This document shows positions 28,888 to 38,028 of a DNA stretch of 64,000 bases, one piece after another. A model generated the notes under the pieces. That model searched no databases. It was not told the origin of the DNA and was given only the letters and a program-made list of their open reading frames with translations. The DNA is from Parapedobacter tibetensis (GTDB lineage Bacteria > Bacteroidota > Bacteroidia > Sphingobacteriales > Sphingobacteriaceae): contig NZ_JAMXBE010000001.1 of the NCBI RefSeq assembly GCF_024704835.1, positions 248,001 through 312,000 on the forward strand, read 5' to 3'. The position numbers and the translations under genes are program-made. Position 1 is the stretch's first letter, and each line of letters opens with the position of its first letter.

Positions 28888-29406
28888 TTAACCCCTTTCT
28901 TGTAAAGTTTTAACCAGCCCAGCCAATGTATTGCCTCCGGACTGAAGACCGGAAATAACATTCTTGGCAGGGGATTGCAGCAATCCGATGATGTCGCCAA
29001 TGAGCTCATTTTTGGATTTAAGATTGCTCAGCGCATCGATTTGATTGTCTCCGATAAATACTGCCGCGTCAATGTATGCTCCTTTCAATACAGGCTTATC
29101 GCCTTCTTTACGAAGCTCTTTGATCAGTTTCGCGGGTGCATTTCCCGATTCGGAAAACAACATGGTAGAAGACCCTTTCAGCACGGTAAGTAATTCTTCT
29201 GAATCAACACCGGCCTCCTCAAGCGCCTTTCTAATCAATGTGTTTTTCACCACCTGGATTGAGATACCCTTATCGAAACATTTGCGGCGGATACCGTTGA
29301 TTTTAGCCACGGTCAAATCAGCAGTATCGGTAATATAAAAATTACCGTAAGATTTAATCTGCTCAGTTAAAGCTTTAACAATTTCTTGTTTTTCCTCTTT
29401 TTTCAT
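28888..29406 (-). CDS. rplJ: 50S ribosomal protein L10
   Basis: 172 residues. The N-terminal rRNA-binding domain (MKKEEKQEIVKALTEQIKSYGNFYI) and the C-terminal L7/L12-binding helix (NVISGLQSGGNTLAGLVKTL) are both present. It anchors L7/L12 dimers to the ribosome. In E. coli L10 represses translation of its own mRNA; the 59-base gap upstream may contain such a target, but I could not define one. Confidence 0.97.
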   Translation of the reverse strand: MKKEEKQEIVKALTEQIKSYGNFYITDTADLTVAKINGIRRKCFDKGISIQVVKNTLIRKALEEAGVDSEELLTVLKGSSTMLFSESGNAPAKLIKELRKEGDKPVLKGAYIDAAVFIGDNQIDALSNLKSKNELIGDIIGLLQSPAKNVISGLQSGGNTLAGLVKTLQERG

Positions 29407-29465
29407 TTGAATAAATTGCTTTTAAGCGGCTATAAAAGTTATCCCGATAGGGAGGACCTTCATGA

Positions 29466-30164
29466 TTAAATTCCTGCTACTGATTTAGTTTCTATTTGAA
29501 TACCAGGGCTCATCGTGGAAGAGATGTAAATACTCTTGAAATACGTCCCTTTTGCCGCAGAAGGCTTCAATTTGGAAATTGTCTGCAATACCTCCAAGGC
29601 ATTTTCATAGATCTTTTCCTGTGGAAAAGATGATTTGCCTATGGAAGTGTGGATAATCCCTGTCTTATCTACTTTGAAATCAATCTTACCTGCCTTCACT
29701 TCAGACACCGCTTTACCAATATCCGTGGTTACGGTACCAGTCTTGGGGTTTGGCATGAGGTTGCGTGGACCGAGAATACGGCCCAATTTACCAACCTTTG
29801 CCATCACGCTGGGCATGGTAATAATGATATCAATGTCGGTCCAACCACCTTCGATCTGGCTGATATAGTCGTCCAACCCCACATAGTCAGCTCCCGCGGC
29901 CTTAGCTTCTTCCTCCTTATCAGGTGTACAAAGCACTAGCACACGAACGGTCTTACCCGTGCCATGCGGCAATGTTGCGATACCACGTACCATTTGATTT
30001 GCTTTACGGGGATCCACGCCGAGGCGTACATCGATATCCACCGAAGAATCAAATTTGGTATTGGTAATGTCCTTCACTAGGGCAGATGCCTCTTGTAAAG
30101 AATACGTTTTACCAACTTCAATCTTGGATAGTGCCGCTTTTTGATTTTTTGTTAATCTTGCCAC
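29466..30164 (-). CDS. rplA: 50S ribosomal protein L1
   Basis: 232 residues, normal length. The conserved opening ([22 protein letters not shown]), [32 protein letters not shown] and the [18 protein letters not shown] segment identify L1. It forms the mobile L1 stalk at the E site. In many bacteria L1 represses the L11-L1 transcript; here rplK lies 22 bases upstream and a hairpin is present in the rplK leader. Confidence 0.98.
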   Translation of the reverse strand: MARLTKNQKAALSKIEVGKTYSLQEASALVKDITNTKFDSSVDIDVRLGVDPRKANQMVRGIATLPHGTGKTVRVLVLCTPDKEEEAKAAGADYVGLDDYISQIEGGWTDIDIIITMPSVMAKVGKLGRILGPRNLMPNPKTGTVTTDIGKAVSEVKAGKIDFKVDKTGIIHTSIGKSSFPQEKIYENALEVLQTISKLKPSAAKGTYFKSIYISSTMSPGIQIETKSVAGI

Positions 30165-30186
30165 TTTCTTAAATTGATTTCGTTAA

Positions 30187-30630
30187 TTAATTGTTCCAGG
30201 GCGCATTCCCGTTCACAGTGATACCCATACTACGCGCCGTGCCAGCAATCATACGCATGGCCGACTCTACAGTGAACGCATTTAAATCTGGCATTTTATC
30301 CTTCGCAATGGTCTCCACTTGTTCCCAAGTTACTGAACCCACTTTTCTTCGGTTGGGTTCACCGGAGCCACCCTTCAATCCCGAAGCTTCAATCAATTGA
30401 ACGGCAACCGGAGGGGTTTTGATGATAAAATCGAAAGATTTATCGCTATACACCGTAATGACAACAGGCAATACCTTGCCAGGCTTGTCTTGGGTACGTG
30501 CATTGAACTGCTTGCAAAATTCCATGATGTTCACCCCTTTTGCACCCAACGCGGGTCCAACTGGAGGTGATGGATTCGCAGCGCCGCCCTTCACTTGTAA
30601 TTTTACTAACGCACTGACTTCTTTTGCCAT
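30187..30630 (-). CDS. rplK: 50S ribosomal protein L11
   Basis: 147 residues. The N-terminal proline-rich switch ([25 protein letters not shown]) and the C-terminal rRNA-binding domain ([23 protein letters not shown]) are intact. It is part of the GTPase-associated centre and a thiostrepton contact. It is separated from nusG by 193 bases that hold a TACCTTTG box, so an L11-L1 promoter within the long block is likely. Confidence 0.98.
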   Translation of the reverse strand: MAKEVSALVKLQVKGGAANPSPPVGPALGAKGVNIMEFCKQFNARTQDKPGKVLPVVITVYSDKSFDFIIKTPPVAVQLIEASGLKGGSGEPNRRKVGSVTWEQVETIAKDKMPDLNAFTVESAMRMIAGTARSMGITVNGNAPWNN

Positions 30631-30702
30631 TTCTCGATTTGAATTAAATTAATAAATGTTTGTTAGTAAGGTGGAAGCATTATAACGTAACATTTAGATT
30701 TT

Positions 30703-30754
30703 GAGGCACATTGTGCCAAACTGCACGAGCACCCCAAAATGGAGTGCAAAGGTA
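30703..30754 (-). promoter_or_regulatory. rplK promoter -7 box and leader hairpin
   Basis: On the minus strand TACCTTTG occupies 30747-30754. The leader then contains GGCAC-ATT... pairing with GTGCC as a compact hairpin at about 30704-30717. This hairpin may be part of an L1 autoregulatory target, by analogy with other bacteria; its sequence alone does not show that. Confidence 0.45.
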
Positions 30755-30823
30755 CAAAAAAAAATTAAAATATATAGCGTAAAAAAAATAAAGACCAATC
30801 TCTTCAAGATGGCCTTGCACATT

Positions 30824-31369
30824 TTACTCTTTCTCTACTTGTATATAGTTCAGTTCCAAGGGGGTTTTGCGGCCGAACACCTTCACCATTACCTTCAACT
30901 TTTTCTTTTCCTCGTTTACCTCTTCTATTTCACCTGTAAATCCATTGAACGGACCGTCATTGACTTTCACAAGCTCCCCGACATAGTAAGGTACATTCAT
31001 CATTTCACCTTGCTCAGACATTTCATCCACCTTGCCCAATATACGGTTGATCTCTGCTGGGCGAAGTGGTATCGGATTCCCTGCCTTATCGCCTAAAAAT
31101 CCTACAACGCTATTGATGTTCTTGATGATGTGTTCCAACTCACCATCCAGTGCAGCTTCTAATAACACATATCCCGGATAAAAATTACGCTCCTTAGCCA
31201 CCTTCTTCCCATCCCGCATCTGGTAATACTTCTCCATCGGAATCAACACTTGGGGAACAAGATGGTTGATTCCCAAACGGTTTACTTCCGATTCAATGTA
31301 TTGCTTTACTTTCTTTTCCTTTCCGCTTACGGCCCGTACAACGTACCATTTCAGAGCTTGATCTGCCAT
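30824..31369 (-). CDS. nusG: Transcription termination/antitermination protein NusG
   Basis: 181 residues. The NGN domain opens with KWYVVRAVSGKEKKVKQYIE and includes ERNFYPGYVLLEA. The C-terminal KOW domain contains GELVKVNDGPFNGFTGEIEE. It binds RNA polymerase, suppresses pausing and couples transcription to the ribosome or Rho. It follows secE after 18 bases. Confidence 0.97.
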   Translation of the reverse strand: MADQALKWYVVRAVSGKEKKVKQYIESEVNRLGINHLVPQVLIPMEKYYQMRDGKKVAKERNFYPGYVLLEAALDGELEHIIKNINSVVGFLGDKAGNPIPLRPAEINRILGKVDEMSEQGEMMNVPYYVGELVKVNDGPFNGFTGEIEEVNEEKKKLKVMVKVFGRKTPLELNYIQVEKE

Positions 31370-31387
31370 TTTTTCTTTCCCAACAAG

Positions 31388-31582
31388 TTAAGACGCAATA
31401 TTATAGAACAATTCCAGCACGTTACTTGAAGCCTTATCCATCGCAAAGATGACCAATGCGATGATAACAGATGCTACCAATACCACCACTGCAGAGCTTT
31501 GCAGCTGCGCCCAAGTAGGCCAAGTGACCTTTTGGCTCATCTCAGTATAGGAGTCTTTTACAAATTCTAGTACGTTTGCCAT
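31388..31582 (-). CDS. secE: Preprotein translocase subunit SecE
   Basis: 64 residues, the short single-helix form. FVKDSYTEMSQKVTWPTWAQLQ is the conserved amphipathic cytoplasmic helix and hinge; one membrane helix follows (SAVVVLVASVIIALVIFAMD). It clamps SecY in the Sec translocon. Its position just before nusG is conserved across bacteria and confirms this very small gene. Confidence 0.95.
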   Translation of the reverse strand: MANVLEFVKDSYTEMSQKVTWPTWAQLQSSAVVVLVASVIIALVIFAMDKASSNVLELFYNIAS

Positions 31583-31605
31583 GTTCTATGTTCTGTCAAT
31601 ATTTG

Positions 31606-31676
31606 CACGGGCACCAGGATTCGAACCCAGATCAAAGGTTTTGGAGACCTCTATTCTACCATTGAACTATGCCCGT
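31606..31676 (-). tRNA. tRNA-Trp (CCA)
   Basis: 71 bases. Acceptor ACGGGCA pairs with TGCCCGT, the anticodon loop reads TCTCCAAAA with anticodon CCA, and the T-loop GTTCGAATC is intact. Discriminator G, as expected for tRNA-Trp. The 3' CCA is not encoded. Located between tuf and secE. Confidence 0.95.
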
Positions 31677-31698
31677 GTAAGTGTTATTGTATTAGACA

Positions 31699-31736
31699 CG
31701 ATTAGCTAATCAGCTGGCTCGCTGATTAGCTAATCG
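31699..31736. repeat. Perfect 16-bp inverted repeat made of two palindromes, between tuf and tRNA-Trp
   Basis: CGATTAGCTAATCAGC and GCTGATTAGCTAATCG are perfect complements around the 6-base loop TGGCTC. Each arm also contains GATTAGCTAATC, which is itself palindromic, so the element is simultaneously a direct and an inverted repeat. It lies just after the tuf-upstream side of tRNA-Trp and lacks a T-tract. Confidence 0.75.
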
Positions 31737-31769
31737 GTTATGGAATAACAATCATCCCAAGGGGACTGA

Positions 31770-32957
31770 TTACTTAAGAATCTCAGTCACCTGTCCGGCA
31801 CCTACAGTCCTACCACCCTCACGGATAGCGAAACGAAGGCCTTTTTCCATTGCGATTGCGTTAATCAATTTCACTGTAATTGTAACGTTATCACCTGGCA
31901 TTACCATTTCTACACCATCTGGCAAGGCGATTTCGCCTGTCACATCTGTGGTACGGAAATAGAATTGTGGACGGTATTTGTTGAAGAACGGCGTGTGACG
32001 GCCACCTTCTGCTTTTGACAATACATATACCTCAGCCTTGAACTCGGTGTGCGGAGTTACCGAACCGGGTTTGCAGATAACCATACCACGGCGGATATCG
32101 GTTTTCTCAATACCACGCAACAACAAACCTACGTTATCACCAGCTTCGCCGTAATCCAAAATCTTACGGAACATTTCGACACCAGTAACAACTGATTTCA
32201 AGTTATCAGCACCCATACCCAGTATTTCCACCTGATCTCCAGAGTTGATTACACCACGCTCGATACGTCCTGTAGCTACAGTACCACGACCAGTGATGGA
32301 AAATACGTCTTCGATAGGCATCAAGAATGGAAGCTCAGTCAACCGTGGAGGAATGGGAATATGCTCATCTACTGCATCCATCAATTCCATGATTTTGTCT
32401 ACCCATTCAGTTTCGCCGTTCAAACCACCAAGAGCAGAACCACGAATCACAGGGATATCATCACCAGGGTATTCGTAGAATGACAATAACTCGCGGATTT
32501 CCATTTCAACCAAGTCCAATAACTCAGGGTCATCTACCAAGTCTACTTTATTCATGAAAACCACTAACGCAGGTACACCCACTTGGCGAGCCAAGAGGAT
32601 GTGCTCCCGTGTTTGAGGCATCGGGCCATCAGTAGCGGCCACAACGATGATGGCACCATCCATTTGTGCAGCACCAGTAACCATGTTTTTTACATAGTCA
32701 GCGTGACCAGGACAGTCAACGTGTGCATAGTGGCGACTTGCTGTCGAATACTCAACGTGTGCAGTATTAATAGTGATACCACGCTCTTTTTCTTCAGGAG
32801 CAGAGTCAATCGAGTCAAAAGAACGAGCTTCTGAAAGCCCTTTGTCTGACAATACTTTTGTAATTGCGGCGGTAGTCGTTGTTTTACCGTGGTCTACGTG
32901 ACCGATCGTACCAATGTTTAAGTGAGGTTTACTGCGGTCAAATTTCTCTTTTGCCAT
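31770..32957 (-). CDS. tuf: Elongation factor Tu
   Basis: 395 residues. All GTPase motifs are present: GHVDHGKTT (G1), RGITINTAH (G2), [12 protein letters not shown] (G3), NKVDLVDD (G4) and GSALGGLNG (G5 region). Domains 2 and 3 are complete and end in [14 protein letters not shown]. It delivers aminoacyl-tRNA to the ribosome. Only one tuf copy lies in this window. It is preceded by four tRNA genes as in the E. coli tufB locus and followed by tRNA-Trp and secE. Confidence 0.98.
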   Translation of the reverse strand: MAKEKFDRSKPHLNIGTIGHVDHGKTTTTAAITKVLSDKGLSEARSFDSIDSAPEEKERGITINTAHVEYSTASRHYAHVDCPGHADYVKNMVTGAAQMDGAIIVVAATDGPMPQTREHILLARQVGVPALVVFMNKVDLVDDPELLDLVEMEIRELLSFYEYPGDDIPVIRGSALGGLNGETEWVDKIMELMDAVDEHIPIPPRLTELPFLMPIEDVFSITGRGTVATGRIERGVINSGDQVEILGMGADNLKSVVTGVEMFRKILDYGEAGDNVGLLLRGIEKTDIRRGMVICKPGSVTPHTEFKAEVYVLSKAEGGRHTPFFNKYRPQFYFRTTDVTGEIALPDGVEMVMPGDNVTITVKLINAIAMEKGLRFAIREGGRTVGAGQVTEILK

Positions 32958-33027
32958 GTTTTATGCGAATTAGTAATTTAAAATTTTTAGTTGTTATGCT
33001 ATTTTCAATTAAAATAGTACCCTTACG

Positions 33028-33099
<72 letters not shown>

Positions 33100-33176
33100 T
33101 TTTGTGCTTACAATCCAATCCCTGTCAATATACCGAACTTGAGCGGTTTGACAGAGTATTTGACCAACACATGATG

Positions 33177-33249
33177 AGCGGAAGACGGGTCTCGAACCCG
33201 CAACCTATAGCTTGGAAGGCTATCGCTCTACCAATTGAGCTACTTCCGC
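33177..33249 (-). tRNA. tRNA-Gly (TCC)
   Basis: 73 bases. Acceptor GCGGAAG/CTTCCGC, anticodon stem ATAGC/GCTAT with loop CTTCCAA, anticodon TCC, T-loop GTTCGAGAC. No encoded CCA. Confidence 0.95.
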
Positions 33250-33254
33250 TTTTC

Positions 33255-33315
33255 TGATTTTAGGCTTACGATTTTAGATTTATTAGTCCATCGTAAATCT
33301 TCCAATCTAAAATCA
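33255..33315. repeat. Imperfect long hairpin between tRNA-Gly and tRNA-Tyr
   Basis: Outer arms TGATTTTAG (33255-33263) and CTAAAATCA (33307-33315) are perfectly complementary, and an inner pair TTACGAT/ATCGTAA extends the stem. GATTTTAG also occurs twice as a direct repeat. AT-rich, with no open frame. Confidence 0.6.
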
Positions 33316-33321
33316 ATATTG

Positions 33322-33402
33322 TGGGGGGAGAAGGATTCGAACCTTCGAAGCCGAAGCAACGGATTTACAGTCCGTCCCATTTGACCGCTCTGGAATCCCC
33401 CC
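33322..33402 (-). tRNA. tRNA-Tyr (GTA)
   Basis: 81 bases, class II with an extra arm. Acceptor GGGGGGA/TCCCCCC, anticodon loop ACTGTAAAT with anticodon GTA, T-loop GTTCGAATC, discriminator A. No encoded CCA. Confidence 0.95.
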
Positions 33403-33409
33403 TACTTAG

Positions 33410-33482
<73 letters not shown>

Positions 33483-33646
33483 AATATATCTTTTAAACAA
33501 CTTAGCTCTTCCCACGCTTGTTAGGCATTTCCTGAACCGTCCACCTATTGTTACTGCTTTAGTTCATACAGCTTTACTCAGCCAAACAAAGGCAATCTTT
33601 CACCTCAAAATCCTACTCCCAAATACCCCTTTTCCTTTAGGGACTG

Positions 33647-33676
33647 CAAAGATATACAAACTTGTATTAATTCAAA
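33647..33676 (-). promoter_or_regulatory. Promoter of the tRNA-tuf-secE-nusG block
   Basis: Minus strand TTTG at 33673-33676, 18-base spacer, TATCTTTG at 33647-33654. It predicts a leader of about 160 bases before tRNA-Thr(TGT); I see no gene in that leader. Confidence 0.65.
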
Positions 33677-33713
33677 AAAAATTTACAAAAATTAAAAGGG
33701 GGCAAGAAAACCG

Positions 33714-33721
33714 TATCTTCG
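33714..33721 (+). promoter_or_regulatory. Candidate -7 box TATCTTCG for the Omp85-type protein
   Basis: One mismatch from TAnnTTTG, 17 bases upstream of the ATG at 33739. Divergent from the tRNA-tuf promoter. Confidence 0.4.
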
Positions 33722-33738
33722 CCGGACAAAATCGAGCT

Positions 33739-34896
33739 ATGAGGATTGCATTACGTTGTTTCGTTAGCATAATATGCTTGGGAATGTCGTTTCAATTTGT
33801 ATCGGCACAAGAGCAAAAAAGCCTTTGGGATCACAAACTTATCAAGCGGTTTGTTTCCACAGAGAAAGACAGCACACGGTCGGCAGGCTTTATGGTCATC
33901 CCCGCATTGGGGTATGCCCAGGAAACGGGATTAGAGTTTGGCCTGGCCAGTGTCTACAATTTTTATCTCAACAAAGCAGACACCACGATCCGAACCTCAA
34001 ACATCACCTTCATCGGTACATTCACCACCGAAAGGCAGACCAACCTTAAACTGGAATCTGATATTTGGACCACAGGCAATCAATACCATTACATCAGCGA
34101 GTTACGCTTCCGTAATTTTCCGTTCAACTTTTACGGGCTGGGCAATGCAACCTCCCAACAGAATGAGGATGTTGTACTCATGCAACTGGCACGTGTCAGG
34201 CTGGAAGGCGAACGTAAGTTGGCACCCAACTATTACTCGGGTCTCAATTTTGCTTTTGAAAATTTCTCCTTTTCCGACAAGGAACGTGGAGGAATATTCG
34301 ACAGCTTGCCACCATATGGACAGACGGGGGGCTGGCATTTCCTGTTTGGCCTCTCCCAATTGTATGATACACGTAATATTAATACGTATACGACCAAAGG
34401 CTATTATGCACGATTAAAATATGCGTATTCTCCCGGATTTGGGGGAGGCAGCCATTTCAAGGGAAGCATGGTAGATGCTGACCTGCGTGCGTTCTTCCCG
34501 CTAACAGGACAGCTCACCTTGGGGCTGAATGTCCTATACAAGACATCCTTTGGCCCACGGGTGCCATTTTATGTGTATCGTGAATTGGGTGGCGACATGA
34601 TGATGCGAGGGTATTACACTGGCCGCTACCGCGACCGCAGCTTGCTTGCCGCACAAAGCGAACTTCGCTATCGCTTCCACCCCCGCCTGGGAATTACCGC
34701 CTTTGCCAGTACAGGCTCTACGTATCAAAATGGCTTGCAGCATGCACGTTTCGTGCCGTCATATGGCGGTGGCCTTCGGTATTTCTTCGATCTGGAGCAC
34801 AACAGCAGCGTAAGGCTAGATTACGGATTTGGTGAACAACGCCCCGGAGAAAAGCGGCAGGGAGGGTTTTACTTGTCCTTGAGTGAGGCATTCTGA
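33739..34896 (+). CDS. BamA/TamA-family (surface antigen) outer membrane barrel without POTRA domains
   Basis: 385 residues. Signal peptide (CFVSIICLGMSFQFVSA), then a beta-barrel of alternating aromatic strands ending in a terminal phenylalanine (YLSLSEAF). Near the C-terminus MMRGYYTGRYRDRSLLAAQSELRYRF corresponds to the conserved RGY motif of the Omp85 barrel loop L6. No POTRA repeats precede the barrel, so it is the short barrel-only form common in Bacteroidota. It might transport or display a partner, or insert proteins or lipids; the substrate is unknown. It stands alone. Confidence 0.8.
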   Translation: MRIALRCFVSIICLGMSFQFVSAQEQKSLWDHKLIKRFVSTEKDSTRSAGFMVIPALGYAQETGLEFGLASVYNFYLNKADTTIRTSNITFIGTFTTERQTNLKLESDIWTTGNQYHYISELRFRNFPFNFYGLGNATSQQNEDVVLMQLARVRLEGERKLAPNYYSGLNFAFENFSFSDKERGGIFDSLPPYGQTGGWHFLFGLSQLYDTRNINTYTTKGYYARLKYAYSPGFGGGSHFKGSMVDADLRAFFPLTGQLTLGLNVLYKTSFGPRVPFYVYRELGGDMMMRGYYTGRYRDRSLLAAQSELRYRFHPRLGITAFASTGSTYQNGLQHARFVPSYGGGLRYFFDLEHNSSVRLDYGFGEQRPGEKRQGGFYLSLSEAF

Positions 34897-34928
34897 GCCT
34901 GATTAAAAATCATACGCAATAGATTTTA

Positions 34929-36032
34929 CTATGCACCATGGACTAGCTCCGGGGGATGATTTGACAAGGGATTATCCATTTCTATTCGGGTTTTCGATAA
35001 GCTTTCTGGGTAATGCGCCTGTATAAAGTCAATGAGTTTTTCCCTGATGTAGCACCTCAAATCCCAAGCGTCTCCTGAATTGCGGCAACTCATAAGCGCC
35101 CGCACTTCCATGGTTCGTTCCTTTAAATCAGTGACCTGTAATATGTCCACTTGGCCGTCCCACAACGGATGGCCCTTGAGCAATCGGCTCAATTCTTCCC
35201 GTAAAGGTGCGAGGGGTACCGTGTAGTCTACATAAATAGACACCGTACCCAACATCTCGGCCGACGTGCGCGTCCAGTTCTGAAAAGGCTTTTCAATAAA
35301 GTACTGGATGGGCAATACCAACCGTCGCTTATCCCAGATATTGAGTACGACATATGTAAGATTTATTTCCTCAATCTTTCCCCACTCCCCTTCCACGACC
35401 AGCACGTCATCTATGCGAATAGGCTGTGTAAAGGCGATCTGGAATCCCGCCAATAAATTGCCCAATGATTTCTGTGCCGCAAACCCGATGATGATCCCAC
35501 CAAGTCCCACGCCGGTCAACAAGCCCGCTCCGATGCGCTGCATGCTATCAAAACTAAGCAATATGATCGCGACGGTGATGATCACAACGATGACAATAAG
35601 CAATTGCCGGATAAACTGAATCTGCGTGCGGACTTTTCTTGCCCGGAGATTGTCTGACATACGATAATCAAACCGATGATTAAAGTAATCTTCCGCAATG
35701 CGAATAATCCGGATCAAGACAACCGAAAAACAACAAATAAGGGCAATTTCAATCGCTTTATTGACTAGATTATGCTCCTCGGCCGAAAGCCGCATAAAAG
35801 GGATGAGCGAATTGAAAAACAACAGAGGCAACAAGACATTCACTATTTTATTAAGATGCCTTACCGCTGACCTGAAAAGTGAATACACACCATCATCGAT
35901 GGCTTTTAGTCTCAACAAAGGAATCAAGATCACTTTAAGCAAAAATCCGGCTAAGATGGCCAAACCGATTATCAGCAGGTTCCATACAATATCAGGGGTA
36001 TCAGCAAAAAAATCATTTAAGTATGTCATCAT
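34929..36032 (-). CDS. Mechanosensitive ion channel family protein (MscS-like)
   Basis: 367 residues. About four or five membrane helices up to residue 190, the pore-lining helix with GAGLLTGVGLGGIIIGFAAQKSLGNLLAG (the AxGxAxG-type TM3), then the cytoplasmic beta domain (IDDVLVVEGEWGKIEEINLTYVVL). The C-terminus is extended and polar. Such channels release solutes on hypo-osmotic shock. A second, shorter MscS-type gene is at 63009, with little resemblance outside the core. Confidence 0.88.
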   Translation of the reverse strand: MMTYLNDFFADTPDIVWNLLIIGLAILAGFLLKVILIPLLRLKAIDDGVYSLFRSAVRHLNKIVNVLLPLLFFNSLIPFMRLSAEEHNLVNKAIEIALICCFSVVLIRIIRIAEDYFNHRFDYRMSDNLRARKVRTQIQFIRQLLIVIVVIITVAIILLSFDSMQRIGAGLLTGVGLGGIIIGFAAQKSLGNLLAGFQIAFTQPIRIDDVLVVEGEWGKIEEINLTYVVLNIWDKRRLVLPIQYFIEKPFQNWTRTSAEMLGTVSIYVDYTVPLAPLREELSRLLKGHPLWDGQVDILQVTDLKERTMEVRALMSCRNSGDAWDLRCYIREKLIDFIQAHYPESLSKTRIEMDNPLSNHPPELVHGA

Positions 36033-36183
36033 TATCTCCTATCGAATGTGGTCCGCTATAAAGTAAACCGAGACCATCCATTATTGTTTAGGTTCATCAG
36101 GATTATCATACCAACATTGCTTAAGATATTTGCCCAAACTCGGTTTGATGGAAATAGCTATAGCGAGTGTCGAGGGCTGAAGG

Positions 36184-37695
36184 TCAGAAACTCCCCTCCA
36201 CCGTATCGTCCCAATCTGTGCCAATTGCAATGTCAAAGCCATTAATTCTACCGATATCACCGAGCAAGCGCCCTGTGAAAACCAAACGCACGTTATTAGG
36301 TATTTGGTGAGACACGGCCACGGTATTCAGCACTTCACCGTCTTCTCCGTAAGCGATAAGTTCATAACTTACCTGTTCTAAATCAGTTAACTGCCCTAAA
36401 AATTGATTGAACTCAATTAATGCAGAAACATTACCAAATGTGATAGACTGCGCATTAGACATTGGTATATTTTCCGGAATGCCGAAAGGTGTATAGAAAA
36501 AATCCTCATGTAGCCGCTTCAGTACAATTTCTTTAACCGTCAGCAGGTCGCTTGGGTGGTCTGTAAAATTGAACTCCACCAAACTATAGCATCTTTTCAA
36601 GACCGCCGATTCTTGTGTATCCTGATCATCCACCTCTATACTTTCCATGAGCAGGGAATAAATGACAGCTTCGGGATCATCGAAATGCTGGCCAAGGTAG
36701 AGCTGACTGGCATTGGTCAGATTTTGCGGCAACAACACACCTTTATCTGAACGATAAGCCACGAAAAGCACATCGTAGATTCCGTTTTCCAAGCGCACTT
36801 CGAGCAGCCCATCCTGCAGTTCGCTCATTGGCATTTGCCGTTGTTGCACCATACTTCCATCTTCCTGTGAGAAAACGTAATATTGCAAGGTGCTGGGTGC
36901 CGAATGATTGCCTCCTCCACCTTCGGCATTATAGACGCCAGACAGACGGATATTATCAAATCTAACTGTTCCCTGCGTTGGATTGTAATCGCTAGCCTCA
37001 TCACGATTACCGGCAAGAAATTCAAACTTCAGTTTCAATACTGCGGCTCCAACCATCTCCGAAAAACCACTGAGATCAACGCTGTACGTATTCCGCGACT
37101 GACTCCCCATGTTTTCAAACTGGTTTGTTGCGCTGAGGGCTTCATACGTAGTGCCGCCGTCTGTGGAATAGGATAATAAAAAATCCTTCGGCCCCGTATC
37201 CGAGCTGCTAATATCAAATGCAAAGGATTCCAAGGCAGGCACCCCTGTCAATGGCAATGATACTTCCATGCTACTTGCGCCACGTAAACTCATGGCCTGA
37301 CCTGCTGCGAAGGGCCCAAAAGCAAAACCGGCATAGTACAAAGGTTGTTCTGCCGCTGCCTCAAACGATATCCCTGCCCCAACTTCATCTACGGCGATAT
37401 CAGGCGCAAGCGTTTCGTCGTTGAACGACCAATAATAAAGGAATTGCGGTTCAAGGTCAGGCTCGATGTTCTTCAGGGCCATGAGGTCCGCGCCTTTCCA
37501 TGCGATCTTTTCGGAACCTACCTCTCGCCCACTGAGCGGAGAAACGCTGGTTTCAAAGCCCGATATCCTGAATGCCACGCTACGCATCCCGTCCACTTTG
37601 GGTAGCGGAGCATCACGTTTGCATCCTGAAAACAAGACAAAACCAATCAATAAAAGATAAAATGGAAAAATCGATAATTGCTTTAGGCACTTCAT
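36184..37695 (-). CDS. Large lipoprotein with jelly-roll-like and fimbrillin-anchor-like regions
   Basis: 503 residues from the chosen start. Signal peptide FPFYLLLIGFVLFSGC has a clear lipobox (LFSGC). Residues of about 70-270 resemble a lectin or LamG-type beta sandwich (YYWSFNDETLAPD, then DFLLSYSTDGGTTYEAL, FDNIRLSGVY). The C-terminal half (GLLEVRLENGIYDVLFVAYRSD, ...YSLVEFNFTDHPSDLLTVKEIVLKRL) resembles Mfa2/FimB-type fimbrial anchor proteins. No fimbrillin gene is nearby. The open frame extends 16 codons upstream to 37743, but the lipoprotein start at 37695 is convincing. Likely outer-surface exposed. Function not recognised. Confidence 0.65.
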   Translation of the reverse strand: MKCLKQLSIFPFYLLLIGFVLFSGCKRDAPLPKVDGMRSVAFRISGFETSVSPLSGREVGSEKIAWKGADLMALKNIEPDLEPQFLYYWSFNDETLAPDIAVDEVGAGISFEAAAEQPLYYAGFAFGPFAAGQAMSLRGASSMEVSLPLTGVPALESFAFDISSSDTGPKDFLLSYSTDGGTTYEALSATNQFENMGSQSRNTYSVDLSGFSEMVGAAVLKLKFEFLAGNRDEASDYNPTQGTVRFDNIRLSGVYNAEGGGGNHSAPSTLQYYVFSQEDGSMVQQRQMPMSELQDGLLEVRLENGIYDVLFVAYRSDKGVLLPQNLTNASQLYLGQHFDDPEAVIYSLLMESIEVDDQDTQESAVLKRCYSLVEFNFTDHPSDLLTVKEIVLKRLHEDFFYTPFGIPENIPMSNAQSITFGNVSALIEFNQFLGQLTDLEQVSYELIAYGEDGEVLNTVAVSHQIPNNVRLVFTGRLLGDIGRINGFDIAIGTDWDDTVEGSF

Positions 37696-38028
37696 AAATA
37701 TAGTATTTAAAGGTAAAAAAATACAAAACCAGAGCAGCTCCACCTCTTCATCTCCTATATCACATTAGTATTGCTAAGCCCAACGGTTCAGAAGGCAGAA
37801 GCTTAAGTCAACTCGAAAATAGGTAATTTACAAGCCAATAGTACATATCAGCGGAAACGTAATACATTATTTACATCAATATAAAAAAACAATAATTACT
37901 TGGAAAAGTAGTGATTTTCTAATTAAGCAGGTATCCAATTCCTATGTAAAAACCGGCCTTGCAAAAATTTTGTAGTCCATGTTGATAAATTTTAGATTAA
38001 TGATATATTGAAATCTTAAAAAACTTGG
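37696..38028. other. AT-rich intergenic stretch without recognisable gene
   Basis: 333 bases between the lipoprotein start and the end of the next minus-strand gene. Markedly AT-rich, with poly-A tracts. I see no open frame, RNA gene or clear promoter here, although the lipoprotein must have one. Confidence 0.5.

Noticed and set aside
36063-36160. AAACCGAG ... CTCGGTTT arms about 70 bases apart between the lipoprotein and mscS genes
   Set aside because: Arms of 8 bp separated by a long unstructured stretch; no supporting feature.
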